A DNA stretch of 64,000 bases from Paraburkholderia sp. HP33-1 (GCF_021390595.1 NZ_JAJEJR010000002.1:496001-560000), one strand, 5' to 3'. Positions 51,096 through 60,328 are shown, counted from the stretch's first letter. Program-made: numbers and translations. The notes: generated from the letters alone by a model not told the origin.

Positions 51096-53444
51096 TCAGA
51101 AGTACTTGGTCACGCCCGCATAGACGGCAAAATGCGGACCGTATTGCGGCGCGCCGACGCCGATGCCCGAACCGTCGCGCAACTCGTAGACGCGATTGAA
51201 TGCGTTGATCACCACCAGACGTGCGTCGACCTTGCCGATCGTCGGCTCGTTGAAGTGCTGGATCACGCCGAAGTTGAACTGCGCATAGACGGGCAGGCGG
51301 TCGGTATTCGCAAAACCGCTGCGCAGGCCGGATCCGACGATACCGTCGAACGTGAAGGTGGTTTGGTGGAAGTCGTATGTCGCGCCGAACGACGCCGTCA
51401 CGCGCTGGTCGTGATCGAGAAACACCCAGTGGTTCGAGATGAACGCCAGTTCGTCCGCACTGAAGTTGAACTGCGCGGAGTTGATGTTCTTGCCTTGCGC
51501 GCGGCTATACGCGAGGTTCAGATACGCGGAAATGTTGTCGTGTTTGTAGCTGGCGGTGAATTCCACGCCATAGGTTCTGCCGTACTGGTAGTTGAACGGC
51601 GTGAAGATCAGCGCGGGGCCGAACTGTCCTTCGTCGAGCAGGTCGGTCGATTTCTTGTAGTACGCGTCGAGTCCGAGCGTGACGGCAGAGCCGAGCTTCT
51701 GCGTGATGCCGAGGTCGAAGTAGTGGCTGCGTTCCGGCTGTACAGGATCGTTCTGGGTCGTCGAACTCTGATTCGTGGTGCCGTCGAATTTCGATATCGT
51801 CGAGCCGGACACGAGTTCGAACGGCGGCGGCGTGAAGTAGCGGGCGTAGCCGACGTGCAGCGTCGTCGACGGCGTGGCCGTGTAGACGAGACCGACGCGC
51901 GGACTCAACTGGCTCGCGCTCGTGTACTCGTCCATACGGTCGTAGCGTAATCCATAGTTCAGCGTGAGCCGGTCGGTCAGCTTCCATTCGTCCTGTGCGT
52001 ACAGGCTGTACAGATAGCCGGTCTTGCTGCTGTTGTCCTGGATGTTGAAGGGCACGTTGGAGAACTGGTTGCCGTCCGCGTCGGCGGGAAAGACGGTCAC
52101 GCTGTTGTCGAATACCGCGTGCTCCTGCTGGAAGAAGATACCCGCGCGAACCGTGTGGCTGTCGTTGACGCGCCAGGTCGTATCGACCTGCACGCCGTTG
52201 GCCGTGTTGCTATGAAAGTCCTCCGATGCGACGCCGTTGAACATCAGGTCGCCAATCGGATCGGGGTTGAACTTCGTGCGTGTATAGCGCGTGAAAAAAG
52301 CGACCTGGTAATCGAGTGCGCCGCCGTTGGTGCCCTGAAGCGCGAGCGCCGCGAAATTGTTCAGCTCCGATTGCGTCTCGTTCAGTTGCGACGAGTCGAA
52401 CGTGCTATGGCCTGCGAGCGCGAAGTTCGGCGTCAGTCCTGGCGTGTTCGGAATCTCGAACTGGTTGTTGGTCGCGCCGAACAAAAGGCTCACGCGCGTG
52501 AGCGGATTGATCAGATACGACAGATAGCCGAACGCATTGCCCTGGCGCGTGTGATCGTGAATCGCATTGGCGCTCGCGGTCGGATTCTCGATGCCGAGAT
52601 TGTTCATGCCGAGCGAGCCGCTCAGGTAGTAGCTGAACGGTCCCTCGCTGCCGAACACGTCGGCACTCGTTTTGACGGTCTGATGGCTGCCGGCGAATAC
52701 GTCGATCGAGCCGCCGCTGCCCGTGTCGCCCGATTTGGTGCGGATGTCGACGATGCCGGCCGTGCGGTAGCCGTACTGCGCGGGCAGGGCGCCCGTGAGC
52801 AGGTTCATCTGATCGATGATGCGCGTGTCGAGCGACTGGCCGAAGCCGCTGATCGGCTCCGGGATGATGATGCCGTTGATCCGGTATTGCACATTGGCGT
52901 GCTCGCCGCGCACGTGCAACTGGCCGAACGAGTCGCTGGCGACGCCGGGCGCTTGCAGCAGCACCTGATTGAGCGGCGTGTTCGCGCCCGCCGGCATCGT
53001 GTCGATATCGGCCTGCGTGAAGCGGTAGACGCTGCTGCCCGTCTCGGGCAGCAAGCCGTTGCGCGCCGCGTTCAGACGTTGGGCGTTGACTTGCACGTCG
53101 AGCGTGTCGCTTTTTTGCAGTTGCACGCTGACGCTCGCCGGGGCGCCGGACTGGGCGGTCGCGATACTGCTGCCGCTTGCAAAACCGGCCGCGGTGAAGA
53201 CGACCGCGTACGTGCCGGGCGCCACGCCATCGATCGAGAAATGGCCTGCCGTGTCCGTGCTCGACGTGCTGACGGAGGCGCCGCTCGCGTCCTGTACCTG
53301 CACTTTCGCGTGAGCGACGGGCTGTCCAGCGGGATCGGAGACCGTGCCCGTGAATTCTGCGTTGCCGCCGGGCGCTCCCCATGCGCTCGAAACGCCGGCA
53401 CAGAACACGATCGCCGCCTGCGCGGCCAGGGTGCGTTTTTTCAT
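51096..53444 (-). CDS. TonB-dependent outer-membrane receptor with carboxypeptidase-regulatory-like N-domain
   Basis: 782 residues. A signal peptide (MKKRTLAAQAAIVFCAGVSSAWG) is followed by a CarboxypepD_reg-like domain (residues 25-115: EFTGTVSDPAGQPVAHAKVQVQD..., GHFSIDGVAPGTYAVVFTAAGF), a plug (residues 120-260: DIDTMPAGANTPLNQVLLQAPGVASDSFGQLHVRGEHANVQYRINGI) and a 22-strand-type barrel ending in the aromatic VTKYF. It heads the exbB-exbD-tonB operon. The extra N-domain is common in receptors for complex organic or peptide ligands (Oar-type) rather than classic siderophores. The substrate is unknown. Confidence 0.9.
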   Translation of the reverse strand: MKKRTLAAQAAIVFCAGVSSAWGAPGGNAEFTGTVSDPAGQPVAHAKVQVQDASGASVSTSSTDTAGHFSIDGVAPGTYAVVFTAAGFASGSSIATAQSGAPASVSVQLQKSDTLDVQVNAQRLNAARNGLLPETGSSVYRFTQADIDTMPAGANTPLNQVLLQAPGVASDSFGQLHVRGEHANVQYRINGIIIPEPISGFGQSLDTRIIDQMNLLTGALPAQYGYRTAGIVDIRTKSGDTGSGGSIDVFAGSHQTVKTSADVFGSEGPFSYYLSGSLGMNNLGIENPTASANAIHDHTRQGNAFGYLSYLINPLTRVSLLFGATNNQFEIPNTPGLTPNFALAGHSTFDSSQLNETQSELNNFAALALQGTNGGALDYQVAFFTRYTRTKFNPDPIGDLMFNGVASEDFHSNTANGVQVDTTWRVNDSHTVRAGIFFQQEHAVFDNSVTVFPADADGNQFSNVPFNIQDNSSKTGYLYSLYAQDEWKLTDRLTLNYGLRYDRMDEYTSASQLSPRVGLVYTATPSTTLHVGYARYFTPPPFELVSGSTISKFDGTTNQSSTTQNDPVQPERSHYFDLGITQKLGSAVTLGLDAYYKKSTDLLDEGQFGPALIFTPFNYQYGRTYGVEFTASYKHDNISAYLNLAYSRAQGKNINSAQFNFSADELAFISNHWVFLDHDQRVTASFGATYDFHQTTFTFDGIVGSGLRSGFANTDRLPVYAQFNFGVIQHFNEPTIGKVDARLVVINAFNRVYELRDGSGIGVGAPQYGPHFAVYAGVTKYF

Positions 53445-53657
53445 TGTTGTTGCTCGCTCAGTGCAGGATGCGTCGATGAATAGAAATGTTCGGCAAAAGC
53501 TCGCCCACCTCGCCCCTGAACGGCAGGGGAAGGAAAGGCGAACCAGGGCATCAGTTTCGAGAAATGTTATAACATATCATTCGCGGCTGGCAAGCCGGAA
53601 ACTGTCCGTCGCCGAAGCGCAACGGGCGAGGCATTGACCTGCTGCTAACAGAAAAAC

Positions 53658-53687
53658 TTGACGACGTGCATATGCACACATAAACTT
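53658..53687 (+). promoter_or_regulatory. Promoter and MarR operator, copy 1
   Basis: TTGACG (53658-53663) and TAAACT (53681-53686), 17 bases apart, look like -35 and -10 boxes. Between them lies the perfect palindrome GTGCATATGCAC (53666-53677), so a bound regulator would block RNA polymerase. The same palindrome stands upstream of the next MarR gene and, with one change, before the emrA-like gene. Confidence 0.7.
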
Positions 53688-53693
53688 CGCTGC

Positions 53694-54116
53694 ATGAACC
53701 GTCCTATCTCCTACGACGAATGCAACTGCTTCGCGCTGCGCCAGGCGGCACGGCACGTCACGCAGATCTACGAGCGCCATCTCGGCAGCGTCGGGCTGAC
53801 GGCTGCGCAGTTCACGATCCTCGCGAAGCTCGCGCGCACACCGAACCTGCCTATGGCGGAGCTCGCGGACGCGATGGTCATGGAGCGCACCACGCTGGTC
53901 CGCGCGATGAAACCGTTGCAGCGCGACGGCCTCGTGCTGGCCGAACCGGCGGACCACGACAACCGCACGTTGCTGTTCAGCCTGACGGAAAAGGGCGAGA
54001 CCACGTTCGATCAGGCTGCGGTCGCATGGCGCGCCGCGCAGGACGAATTCGAAAAGAAGTTCGGCCGCGCCCGCGCAAAGACCCTGCGCGCCGAGCTGTT
54101 CAGCATCACCGACTAG
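53694..54116 (+). CDS. MarR family regulator, copy 1 of 2
   Basis: 140 residues from ATG at 53694. Winged helix: GLTAAQFTILAKLARTPNLPMAELADAMVMERTTLVRAMKPLQRDGLVLAEPADHDNRTLLFSLTEKGE. The N-terminal CFALRQAARHVTQIYERHL keeps a cysteine (Cys12) at the place of the redox-active cysteine of OhrR-type MarR proteins. Its paralogue at 54199 is of the same length and pattern. Both stand before an EmrAB-type efflux operon and share an operator palindrome, so one or both should repress it. Confidence 0.88.
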   Translation: MNRPISYDECNCFALRQAARHVTQIYERHLGSVGLTAAQFTILAKLARTPNLPMAELADAMVMERTTLVRAMKPLQRDGLVLAEPADHDNRTLLFSLTEKGETTFDQAAVAWRAAQDEFEKKFGRARAKTLRAELFSITD

Positions 54117-54128
54117 ATCGCCTGTAGT

Positions 54129-54150
54129 AACCCGCTTCGGCGGGTTTATT
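54129..54150 (+). terminator. Intrinsic terminator between the two MarR genes
   Basis: AACCCGC-TTCG-GCGGGTT followed by TATT. The stable TTCG tetraloop and position 12 bases past the stop make it a likely terminator of the first MarR gene. Confidence 0.75.
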
Positions 54151-54162
54151 GCGACGCTTAAT

Positions 54163-54174
54163 GTGCATATGCAC
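54163..54174. promoter_or_regulatory. MarR operator, copy 2
   Basis: The perfect palindrome GTGCATATGCAC, identical to the one at 53666-53677, 24 bases before the second MarR start. Confidence 0.7.
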
Positions 54175-54198
54175 TAACGAGCAAGGGAAGAGCAGCGA

Positions 54199-54621
54199 AT
54201 GGAAGCGCTTTTAGACGACGACTGCTTTGCGATCCGCCAGGCCGCGCGTCACGTATCGCAGATCTACGACCGGCATCTGTCGAATGCCGGGCTGACCATC
54301 ACGCAGTATTCGCTGCTGGGGCGCCTGAAGCGCACCGGTCCGATGACGATGAAGCAGCTTGCCGAGGCCATGCGCATGCAGCGCACCACGCTGGTCCGCA
54401 CGATCCAGCCGCTGCGACGCGGCGGGCTCGTGTCGAGCGAGACGATGGGCGCGGATGCGCGCGCGCTGCTGATCTCGCTGACCGCCGAAGGGCAATCGCG
54501 GCTGAACGCGGGCCGCGCGCACTGGTATGCCGCGCAGGCCGAATTCGAACACCGCTTCGGCGAGGAGCGCGCGGCTGCGTTGCGCACTGAGCTGTTTGCG
54601 ATCACCCGAGATACGCTTTGA
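54199..54621 (+). CDS. MarR family regulator, copy 2 of 2
   Basis: 140 residues (MEALLDDDCFAIRQAARHVS), paralogous to copy 1 over its full length. Winged helix: GLTITQYSLLGRLKRTGPMTMKQLAEAMRMQRTTLVRTIQPLRRGGLVSSETMGADARALLISLTAEGQ. Cys9 matches the single conserved cysteine of copy 1 and may sense oxidants or electrophiles. The efflux operon starts 82 bases downstream. The pair may form hetero- or homodimers on the same operators. Confidence 0.88.
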   Translation: MEALLDDDCFAIRQAARHVSQIYDRHLSNAGLTITQYSLLGRLKRTGPMTMKQLAEAMRMQRTTLVRTIQPLRRGGLVSSETMGADARALLISLTAEGQSRLNAGRAHWYAAQAEFEHRFGEERAAALRTELFAITRDTL

Positions 54622-54680
54622 CATAAACGCTGAAGATGGCGGAGGGCCGGCGCGTTGCGCCGTTTTTTTCAATCTGAAGA

Positions 54681-54692
54681 GTGCATACGCAC
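54681..54692. promoter_or_regulatory. MarR operator, copy 3 (one mismatch)
   Basis: GTGCATACGCAC differs from the other two copies at one base and stands 11 bases before the emrA-type start codon. It covers the position where a ribosome site would be, so the emrA message may be leaderless or start within it. Confidence 0.65.
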
Positions 54693-54703
54693 ATATCGAC
54701 ATC

Positions 54704-55804
54704 ATGTCCACAACTCCTTCGACCGTCGCGCCGCCGAGCGTGGTGCAACCCGCCAGACAGGCGCGGCGTATTCCGTGGATGCTGCTCGCGATCCTCTCCG
54801 TTCTCGTCGTGCTGGCGCTGGCCGCCTCGTACTGGTTCTTCGTCGGCCGCTTCGTCGAGAGCACCGACGATGCGTACGTCGGCGGCGACGTCACAGTGAT
54901 GGCGCCGAAGGTCAACGGCTTCGTCACCGACGTGCTCGTGCACGACAACGAGTTCGTGCACGCCAACCAGGTGCTCGTGCGTCTCGATGCCCGCGACTAC
55001 GACGCACGCCTCGCCCAGGCCAACGCCGAAGTGGAGAGCGCGCAGGCCGCCGTCACCGAACTTGAAGCGAAAAAATCACTGCAACTCGCGGCGATCAACG
55101 AGCAGGCCGCCGAGGTCCGCGCGTCGGGAGCGGAGCTCACGCGCAGCGCCGCCGACCAGACGCGCTACCGCGAGCTCGTGAAAGACGACGCGGTGTCGAA
55201 CCAGGTCGTCGAGAAGGCCGACGCCGATCTGACCAAAGCGCGCGCCGCGGTCGATCGCAGCAGCGCGGCGCTGCTCGCGGCGCAACGCGAGATCGCGGTG
55301 CTCGACGCGCAGATCGGCGACGCCAAAGCGCGCATCGCGACCACGCAGGCCGCGCAGCGCGTCGCCGCGTTGAACGTCGAGTACACGACGATCCGCTCGC
55401 CGATCGATGGCTATGTCGGCAATCGCACTGCGCGGGTTGGGCTGCTCGCCAACACCGGCGTGTCGCTGCTGACCGTCGTGCCGGCGAGCGGTCTTTGGAT
55501 CGACGCGAACTTCAAGGAAGATCAGCTGCGCAAAATGCATTCGGGCGACAGCGTCGATATCGAACTCGACGCGTCGAGCACCAAGCTGCATGGCGTGGTC
55601 GACAGTCTTGCACCGGCGACCGGCGCGACCTTCAGCGTCTTGCCCGCGGAAAACGCGACCGGCAACTTTACGAAGATCGTGCAGCGCGTGCCGGTGCGCG
55701 TGCGCCTCGACGTGCCGAAGGACATGCAGGGCGTACTGCGTCCGGGCCTGTCCGCGACCGTGAAAGTGCACGTCGATGCGGGCCATCCGGCCGCGCAGGG
55801 ATGA
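54704..55804 (+). CDS. EmrA-type membrane fusion protein
   Basis: 366 residues from ATG at 54704. One N-terminal membrane helix (residues 22-44) is followed by the HlyD/EmrA fold: ESTDDAYVGGDVTVMAPKVNGFVTDVLVHDNEFVHANQVLVRLDARDYDARLAQANAEVESAQ, a long coiled hairpin to about residue 220, and YTTIRSPIDGYVGNRTARVGLLANTGVSLLTVVP. It bridges the EmrB-type transporter to the outer membrane factor of the same operon for drug export. No strong ribosome site is visible, unlike the next genes. Confidence 0.9.
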   Translation: MSTTPSTVAPPSVVQPARQARRIPWMLLAILSVLVVLALAASYWFFVGRFVESTDDAYVGGDVTVMAPKVNGFVTDVLVHDNEFVHANQVLVRLDARDYDARLAQANAEVESAQAAVTELEAKKSLQLAAINEQAAEVRASGAELTRSAADQTRYRELVKDDAVSNQVVEKADADLTKARAAVDRSSAALLAAQREIAVLDAQIGDAKARIATTQAAQRVAALNVEYTTIRSPIDGYVGNRTARVGLLANTGVSLLTVVPASGLWIDANFKEDQLRKMHSGDSVDIELDASSTKLHGVVDSLAPATGATFSVLPAENATGNFTKIVQRVPVRVRLDVPKDMQGVLRPGLSATVKVHVDAGHPAAQG

Positions 55805-55811
55805 ACCGGTC

Positions 55812-57383
55812 ATGACTCACGCTTTTGACAACCCCGCCGACCAGCCGACCCGCACCAAGGTCTTCGCATTCGCGCTGATGTGCCTCGGTTTTTTCATGGC
55901 GACGCTCGATATCCAGATCGTCGCATCGTCGCTGCGTGATATCGGCGGCGGACTGTCCGCGAGTCAGGATGAACTCTCCTGGGTGCAGACTTCGTATCTG
56001 ATCGCGGAGATCATCGTGATTCCGATGTCGGGGTGGCTCACGCGCGTGTTTTCGACGCGCTGGGTCTTCACGTTCTCCGCGTTCGGCTTCACGCTCACCA
56101 GCATGCTGTGCGGCCTAGCGTGGGACATCAACTCGATGATCCTGTTTCGCGGTCTGCAAGGCGCGCTCGGCGCCGCGATGATCCCGACTGTCTTCACGAC
56201 CGCGTTCGTGCTGTTTCCCGGCAAGCAGCGCCTGATTGCATCGACGACGATCGGTGCGCTCGCGTCGCTTGCGCCGACGATCGGGCCGGTGATCGGCGGC
56301 TGGATCACGTCGCAATGGTCGTGGCACTGGCTGTTCTATCTGAATCTCGTGCCGGGCGTTGCCGTCACGCTGCTGGTGCCGAAGTACGTAAATATCGACA
56401 GGGCCGATCTGTCGCTGCTGAAGAAGGGTGACTACTTCGGCATTCTGCTGATGTCGGGCTTTCTTGGCTGCCTCGAATACGTGCTCGAAGAAGGGCCGCG
56501 CAAGAACTGGTTCGGCGACGATGTGATCGTGCTGTGCGCGTGGCTCGCGGCGATCTGCGGGTTTCTGTTCATCGTGCATGCGTTCACCGCGAAGGAACCG
56601 ATCGTCGACCTGCGCGCACTGGCGTTGCGCAACTTCGGTATCGGCAGCCTGCTGTCGTTCATCACCGGGATCGGCATCTTCTGCACCGTGTTTCTGACGC
56701 CGGTGTTTCTAGCGCGCGTGCGCGGCTTCGATTCGTTGCAGATCGGCCTTGCGCTGCTGTCCGTCGGCTGCTTCCAGTTGCTCGCGCTCGCCGCCTACTC
56801 GACGCTCGCGCGCTTCGTCGATATGCGCATGCTGATGGTGTTTGGACTCGCGCTGTTTGGCATCGGCTGCTATCTGTACGTGCCATTGACGAACCAATGG
56901 GGCTGGCAGCAGTTGCTGATTCCGCAAGCGCTGCGGGGTATCGGCCAGCAATTCTGTATTCCGCCGATCGTGACGATGGCGCTCGGCGCTTTGCCGCCGT
57001 CGCGGCTGCGCTCCGCGAGCGGGCTGTTCAATCTGATGCGAAATCTCGGTGGTGCGATTGGCATCGCGGTCAGCAGCACGATGTTGAACGACCGTCTGAA
57101 CCTCCACTACGAACGGCTCGACGAACATTTGAATGCGGGCCGTCCGGTCGTCGAATCGATCTTGCAGAAGCAGGCCGAGTATCTGGCGGCCGTTGGTGGT
57201 GATGTCCTGAACGCCGCGAATGCGGGGCTCGCCGAATTGCACGCGGCATTGATGCGCGAAGCGCTGGTGCAGGCATTCTCCGACGCCTTTCTGGCGGTTG
57301 CGCTGTGCTTCGTGGTTGGCTTGTTGAGCGTCCTGTTCTCGCGCCCGTTCGGCAATACCGCACCGCCGCCCGATGCCCATTAG
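55812..57383 (+). CDS. EmrB-type DHA2 family multidrug transporter
   Basis: 523 residues with about 14 membrane helices. DHA2 signatures: FFMATLDIQIVASSLRDIGGGLSASQDELSWVQTSYLIAEII near the start, the motif A-like GWLTRVFSTRWVF, and LFRGLQGALGAAMIPTVFTTAFVLFP. It pumps drugs by proton antiport, together with the EmrA-like and outer-membrane proteins on either side. It starts seven bases after the emrA-like stop. Confidence 0.92.
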   Translation: MTHAFDNPADQPTRTKVFAFALMCLGFFMATLDIQIVASSLRDIGGGLSASQDELSWVQTSYLIAEIIVIPMSGWLTRVFSTRWVFTFSAFGFTLTSMLCGLAWDINSMILFRGLQGALGAAMIPTVFTTAFVLFPGKQRLIASTTIGALASLAPTIGPVIGGWITSQWSWHWLFYLNLVPGVAVTLLVPKYVNIDRADLSLLKKGDYFGILLMSGFLGCLEYVLEEGPRKNWFGDDVIVLCAWLAAICGFLFIVHAFTAKEPIVDLRALALRNFGIGSLLSFITGIGIFCTVFLTPVFLARVRGFDSLQIGLALLSVGCFQLLALAAYSTLARFVDMRMLMVFGLALFGIGCYLYVPLTNQWGWQQLLIPQALRGIGQQFCIPPIVTMALGALPPSRLRSASGLFNLMRNLGGAIGIAVSSTMLNDRLNLHYERLDEHLNAGRPVVESILQKQAEYLAAVGGDVLNAANAGLAELHAALMREALVQAFSDAFLAVALCFVVGLLSVLFSRPFGNTAPPPDAH

Positions 57384-57393
57384 GAGACCCCCC

Positions 57394-58818
57394 ATGAAAC
57401 GAATGATGATGAAGTTAGTGTCGAGCGCGGCGTTCCTGACGCTCGCGGCCTGTGCGGTGCAGCCCGCGACGCACGCGGATTTGCCGCATACGGTGCAGAC
57501 GCTCGCGCCGGCCGCGTGGAGCGTCGACGCGCCGCAAGACAGCGTGAACACCGGCGCGTGGTGGGCGCAATTCGGCGACCCGGTCATGCATCAACTGATC
57601 GAGTCGGTGTTGACCGGCAATCTCGACGTGCAGGCCGCGGCCGAGCGCGTGAAGCAGGCGCAGGACCTGGTGACGCAGAATCGCGCGGCGCTCGTGCCGG
57701 AGCTGGATGCGAACGCGGGCGCGTCGACTGAGCGGCAGAACACGCCGCCGCCTCTCGGTTATGTGCGGAAGGCCGGATTCGGACTCGCCGCGAGCTGGAC
57801 GCCTGACGTGTTCGGCGGCGAACGGCTCGCGGTGCTCGCCTCGCAGGCGCAGGTGTCGGGCAGTGAAGCGGCGTTGAACCAGTTGCGGCTCGCGCTCGCC
57901 GCGAACGCGGCAGCCGCGTATATCGATCTGCGCTGGGCGCAGGCGCAATTGCAGATCCTCGACGACAACGAGCAGATTCGCAGCCGCGCGCTGAAGCTCA
58001 CGCAGGAGCGCCTGCATTACGGCCTGTCGACGCAGCTCGACGTCTCCCGTGCGCTGAATCAGCTACAGGATTTGCAGGCGCAGATTCCGCGCGTGCAATC
58101 GGCGGTGCAGCATCAACTGAGTCTGATCGCCGTGTATTCGGGGCGAACGCCGGAAAGCGTCGATACGCTGGTGCTGTCCGACGCGCGCGAGATTCCGGTG
58201 CCCGCGCAAAGCGCGCCGCTCGTGTTGCCGTCCGACGCGTTGCTGCATCGGCCCGATGTGCGCACCGCGTATGCGCTCGTCGAGCAGCGCGCGGCGGAAG
58301 TAGGGGTATCGAAAGCGCAGCGCTATCCTCAGTTCAAGATCAATCTGACGAATGGACTGCTCGCGTCGTCGTACCTCGGTTTGCCGACGCTGACCGACAA
58401 TCTGTTCAGCGCCGCGTTGAATGCGACGAGCCCGATCTTCAACGCCGGACGCATCACCGCGAACATCGACGCGAGCGAGAGCCGCATGCGCGAATCGCAG
58501 CTCGGCTTGCAGCAGACGATGTTGCAGGCGCTAAAGGAAATCGAGGACAACCGCAGCGATCTTGTCAGCGGCGCGGTGCAGGTGCAGCGTCTGGGCGGTG
58601 CGCTCGATGCGTCGAATCACGCGCTGCGTTTGTCGACCGAGCTGTATAAGGGCGGTGCGTCGAGCTTCCTCGATGTGCTCGACGCGCAGGAAGCGTATCT
58701 GCGGGACTCGGAGTCGCTGAATCAGGCGCGCCGCGAGCACGCGCTTTCGGCGATTGCGTTGTACCGGTCACTCGGCGGCGGGTGGGATCAGGGGGAAACG
58801 GTGGCGGCGGGGCAGTGA
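57394..58818 (+). CDS. Outer membrane efflux lipoprotein (NodT/OprM-type)
   Basis: 474 residues from ATG at 57394, with GGAGA upstream. The signal MKRMMMKLVSSAAFLTLAAC has a lipobox. Two OEP repeats follow: AWWAQFGDPVMHQLIESVLTGNLDVQAAAERVKQAQ and the second from GVSKAQRYPQFKINLTNGLL to ELYKGGASSFLDVLDAQEAYLRDSES. It is the outer membrane exit duct for the EmrAB-type pump. It is the last gene of the operon. Confidence 0.92.
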   Translation: MKRMMMKLVSSAAFLTLAACAVQPATHADLPHTVQTLAPAAWSVDAPQDSVNTGAWWAQFGDPVMHQLIESVLTGNLDVQAAAERVKQAQDLVTQNRAALVPELDANAGASTERQNTPPPLGYVRKAGFGLAASWTPDVFGGERLAVLASQAQVSGSEAALNQLRLALAANAAAAYIDLRWAQAQLQILDDNEQIRSRALKLTQERLHYGLSTQLDVSRALNQLQDLQAQIPRVQSAVQHQLSLIAVYSGRTPESVDTLVLSDAREIPVPAQSAPLVLPSDALLHRPDVRTAYALVEQRAAEVGVSKAQRYPQFKINLTNGLLASSYLGLPTLTDNLFSAALNATSPIFNAGRITANIDASESRMRESQLGLQQTMLQALKEIEDNRSDLVSGAVQVQRLGGALDASNHALRLSTELYKGGASSFLDVLDAQEAYLRDSESLNQARREHALSAIALYRSLGGGWDQGETVAAGQ

Positions 58819-58993
58819 GGCAAACAGGACATGCGGCGTTGATCGCATGCGCGTCAAGGAGTGAATCCTATCCGGAACCGATCCGCAATCTTTGCTACAT
58901 TCCTGCACAAGCACCGCGTACGCGGCGCCTTCAGGATGCGTCCGCCAGCGACGCGCATGATCGCCAACATTGAAATCTTTCAAGAGGCTCAAG

Positions 58994-59929
58994 ATGCGGA
59001 TTCTGGTAGTCGGAGCGGGGGCGGTAGGCGGCTATTTCGGCGGACGCCTGGCGGCGGCGGGGCTGGACGTGACCTTCCTCGTACGCGCCGGTCGCGCGGA
59101 AAAGCTACAGCGCGAGGGTCTCGTTATCAACAGCCCGCGCGGCAATCTCGGGTTGCGCGACGTGAAGACGATTCTCGCCGGTGTCGCCGCCGAACCGTTC
59201 GACCTCGTGCTGCTTAGCTGCAAAGCCTACAGCCTCGACGACGCGATAGATTCGTTCGCGCCGTTCGTCGGCGAAGAGACGCTGATTCTGCCGATGCTCA
59301 ACGGCATGCGCCATATCGACGTGCTGATCGCACGCTTCGGCAAGGAGCGCGTGCTCGGCGGCCAGTGCGTGATCGCCGCGACGCTCAACGCCGAGCAGCA
59401 CATCGTGCATCTGAACGACTTGCACGCGATGACGTTCGGCGAACTCGTCGGCGGCATGTCGGAGCGGACCGAGGCGATCGCCGATGCGATGTCCGGCGCG
59501 AACTTCGACGTCTCGGTGAGTGACAACATCCTGCTGCGCATGTGGGAGAAATGGGTGTTTCTGGCCACATTGGCCGGGAGTACGTGCTTGATGCGCGGTT
59601 CGGTCGGCGATATTCTGGCTGCGCCTGACGGCAAGCGCGTGATCGAGAATCTGCTCGGCGAATGCCGCGCGGTGGCCGAGCACAACGGCTTCACGATGGA
59701 CGCGGACTTCGACGCGCGCGCCACCCAGGTGTTGCTGACGCCGTCGCCGCTGACCGCATCGATGTTGCGCGACGTCGAAAACCACTCGCATACCGAGGCG
59801 GATCATATTCTCGGCGACCTGATCGCGCGCGGCGGCGACGCGCAGAAGGGCGAGCACGGCCTGTCGCTGCTGCGCATCGCCTACAGTCATCTGAAGACGT
59901 ACGAAGCGCGCCAGACCCGCACTTCCTGA
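58994..59929 (+). CDS. Ketopantoate reductase family oxidoreductase (ApbA/PanE)
   Basis: 311 residues from ATG at 58994 with GAGG upstream. The N-terminal dinucleotide motif MRILVVGAGAVGGYFGGRLAAAG binds NADPH; VLLSCKAYSLDDAI and ILPMLNGMRHID follow, and the C-terminal domain carries NILLRMWEKWVFLATLAGSTCLMR (lysine of the catalytic WEK) and SMLRDVENHSHTEADHILGDLI. It reduces 2-oxoacids such as ketopantoate; many genomes carry extra members with other substrates, and the missing pan neighbours suggest that here. Confidence 0.85.
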   Translation: MRILVVGAGAVGGYFGGRLAAAGLDVTFLVRAGRAEKLQREGLVINSPRGNLGLRDVKTILAGVAAEPFDLVLLSCKAYSLDDAIDSFAPFVGEETLILPMLNGMRHIDVLIARFGKERVLGGQCVIAATLNAEQHIVHLNDLHAMTFGELVGGMSERTEAIADAMSGANFDVSVSDNILLRMWEKWVFLATLAGSTCLMRGSVGDILAAPDGKRVIENLLGECRAVAEHNGFTMDADFDARATQVLLTPSPLTASMLRDVENHSHTEADHILGDLIARGGDAQKGEHGLSLLRIAYSHLKTYEARQTRTS

Positions 59930-60004
59930 CGGCTCGCCGCGGCCGGCGCGAACGCGGATCGGGCGGATGGCGTGCCGCCGCAACCTGACGATCGGAGATC
60001 AAGC

Positions 60005-60304
60005 ATGCCTACTCCAACTGGTTCGGTGCCCGCGCTCAGTGCCGCTTCGGCGACCGTGTTCTCGATCGGCATCGTGTTTCTCGGCTACTGGGGCATGTAC
60101 GAGCCGACCGCCTGGCACAAGGCCGACATCGTGGTCTTTGTACTCGCGCTGGCCGGCTTCGCGTGCCTCGGCCTCGTGCCGTGGATGGCGACGAGTCCCG
60201 TCGAGCCGGAGAACAGCGACTCACGCGTGCGCATCGCGCGGCATCTGTTTCTCTCGGGCGTGACCGCGATCTGGCTCGCGGTGGCTGTCTCCGTGATCTT
60301 CTGA
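60005..60304 (+). CDS. Small membrane protein
   Basis: 99 residues from ATG at 60005, preceded by GGAG. Three hydrophobic segments (about residues 14-32, 43-62 and 78-97). MYEPTAWHKADIV and MATSPVEPENSDSRVRI form the loops. The family was not recognised. It follows the ketopantoate reductase gene by 75 bases and may be co-transcribed. Confidence 0.6.
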   Translation: MPTPTGSVPALSAASATVFSIGIVFLGYWGMYEPTAWHKADIVVFVLALAGFACLGLVPWMATSPVEPENSDSRVRIARHLFLSGVTAIWLAVAVSVIF

Positions 60305-60328
60305 CGCTGCCACGAAGGCGCGCGCCGC

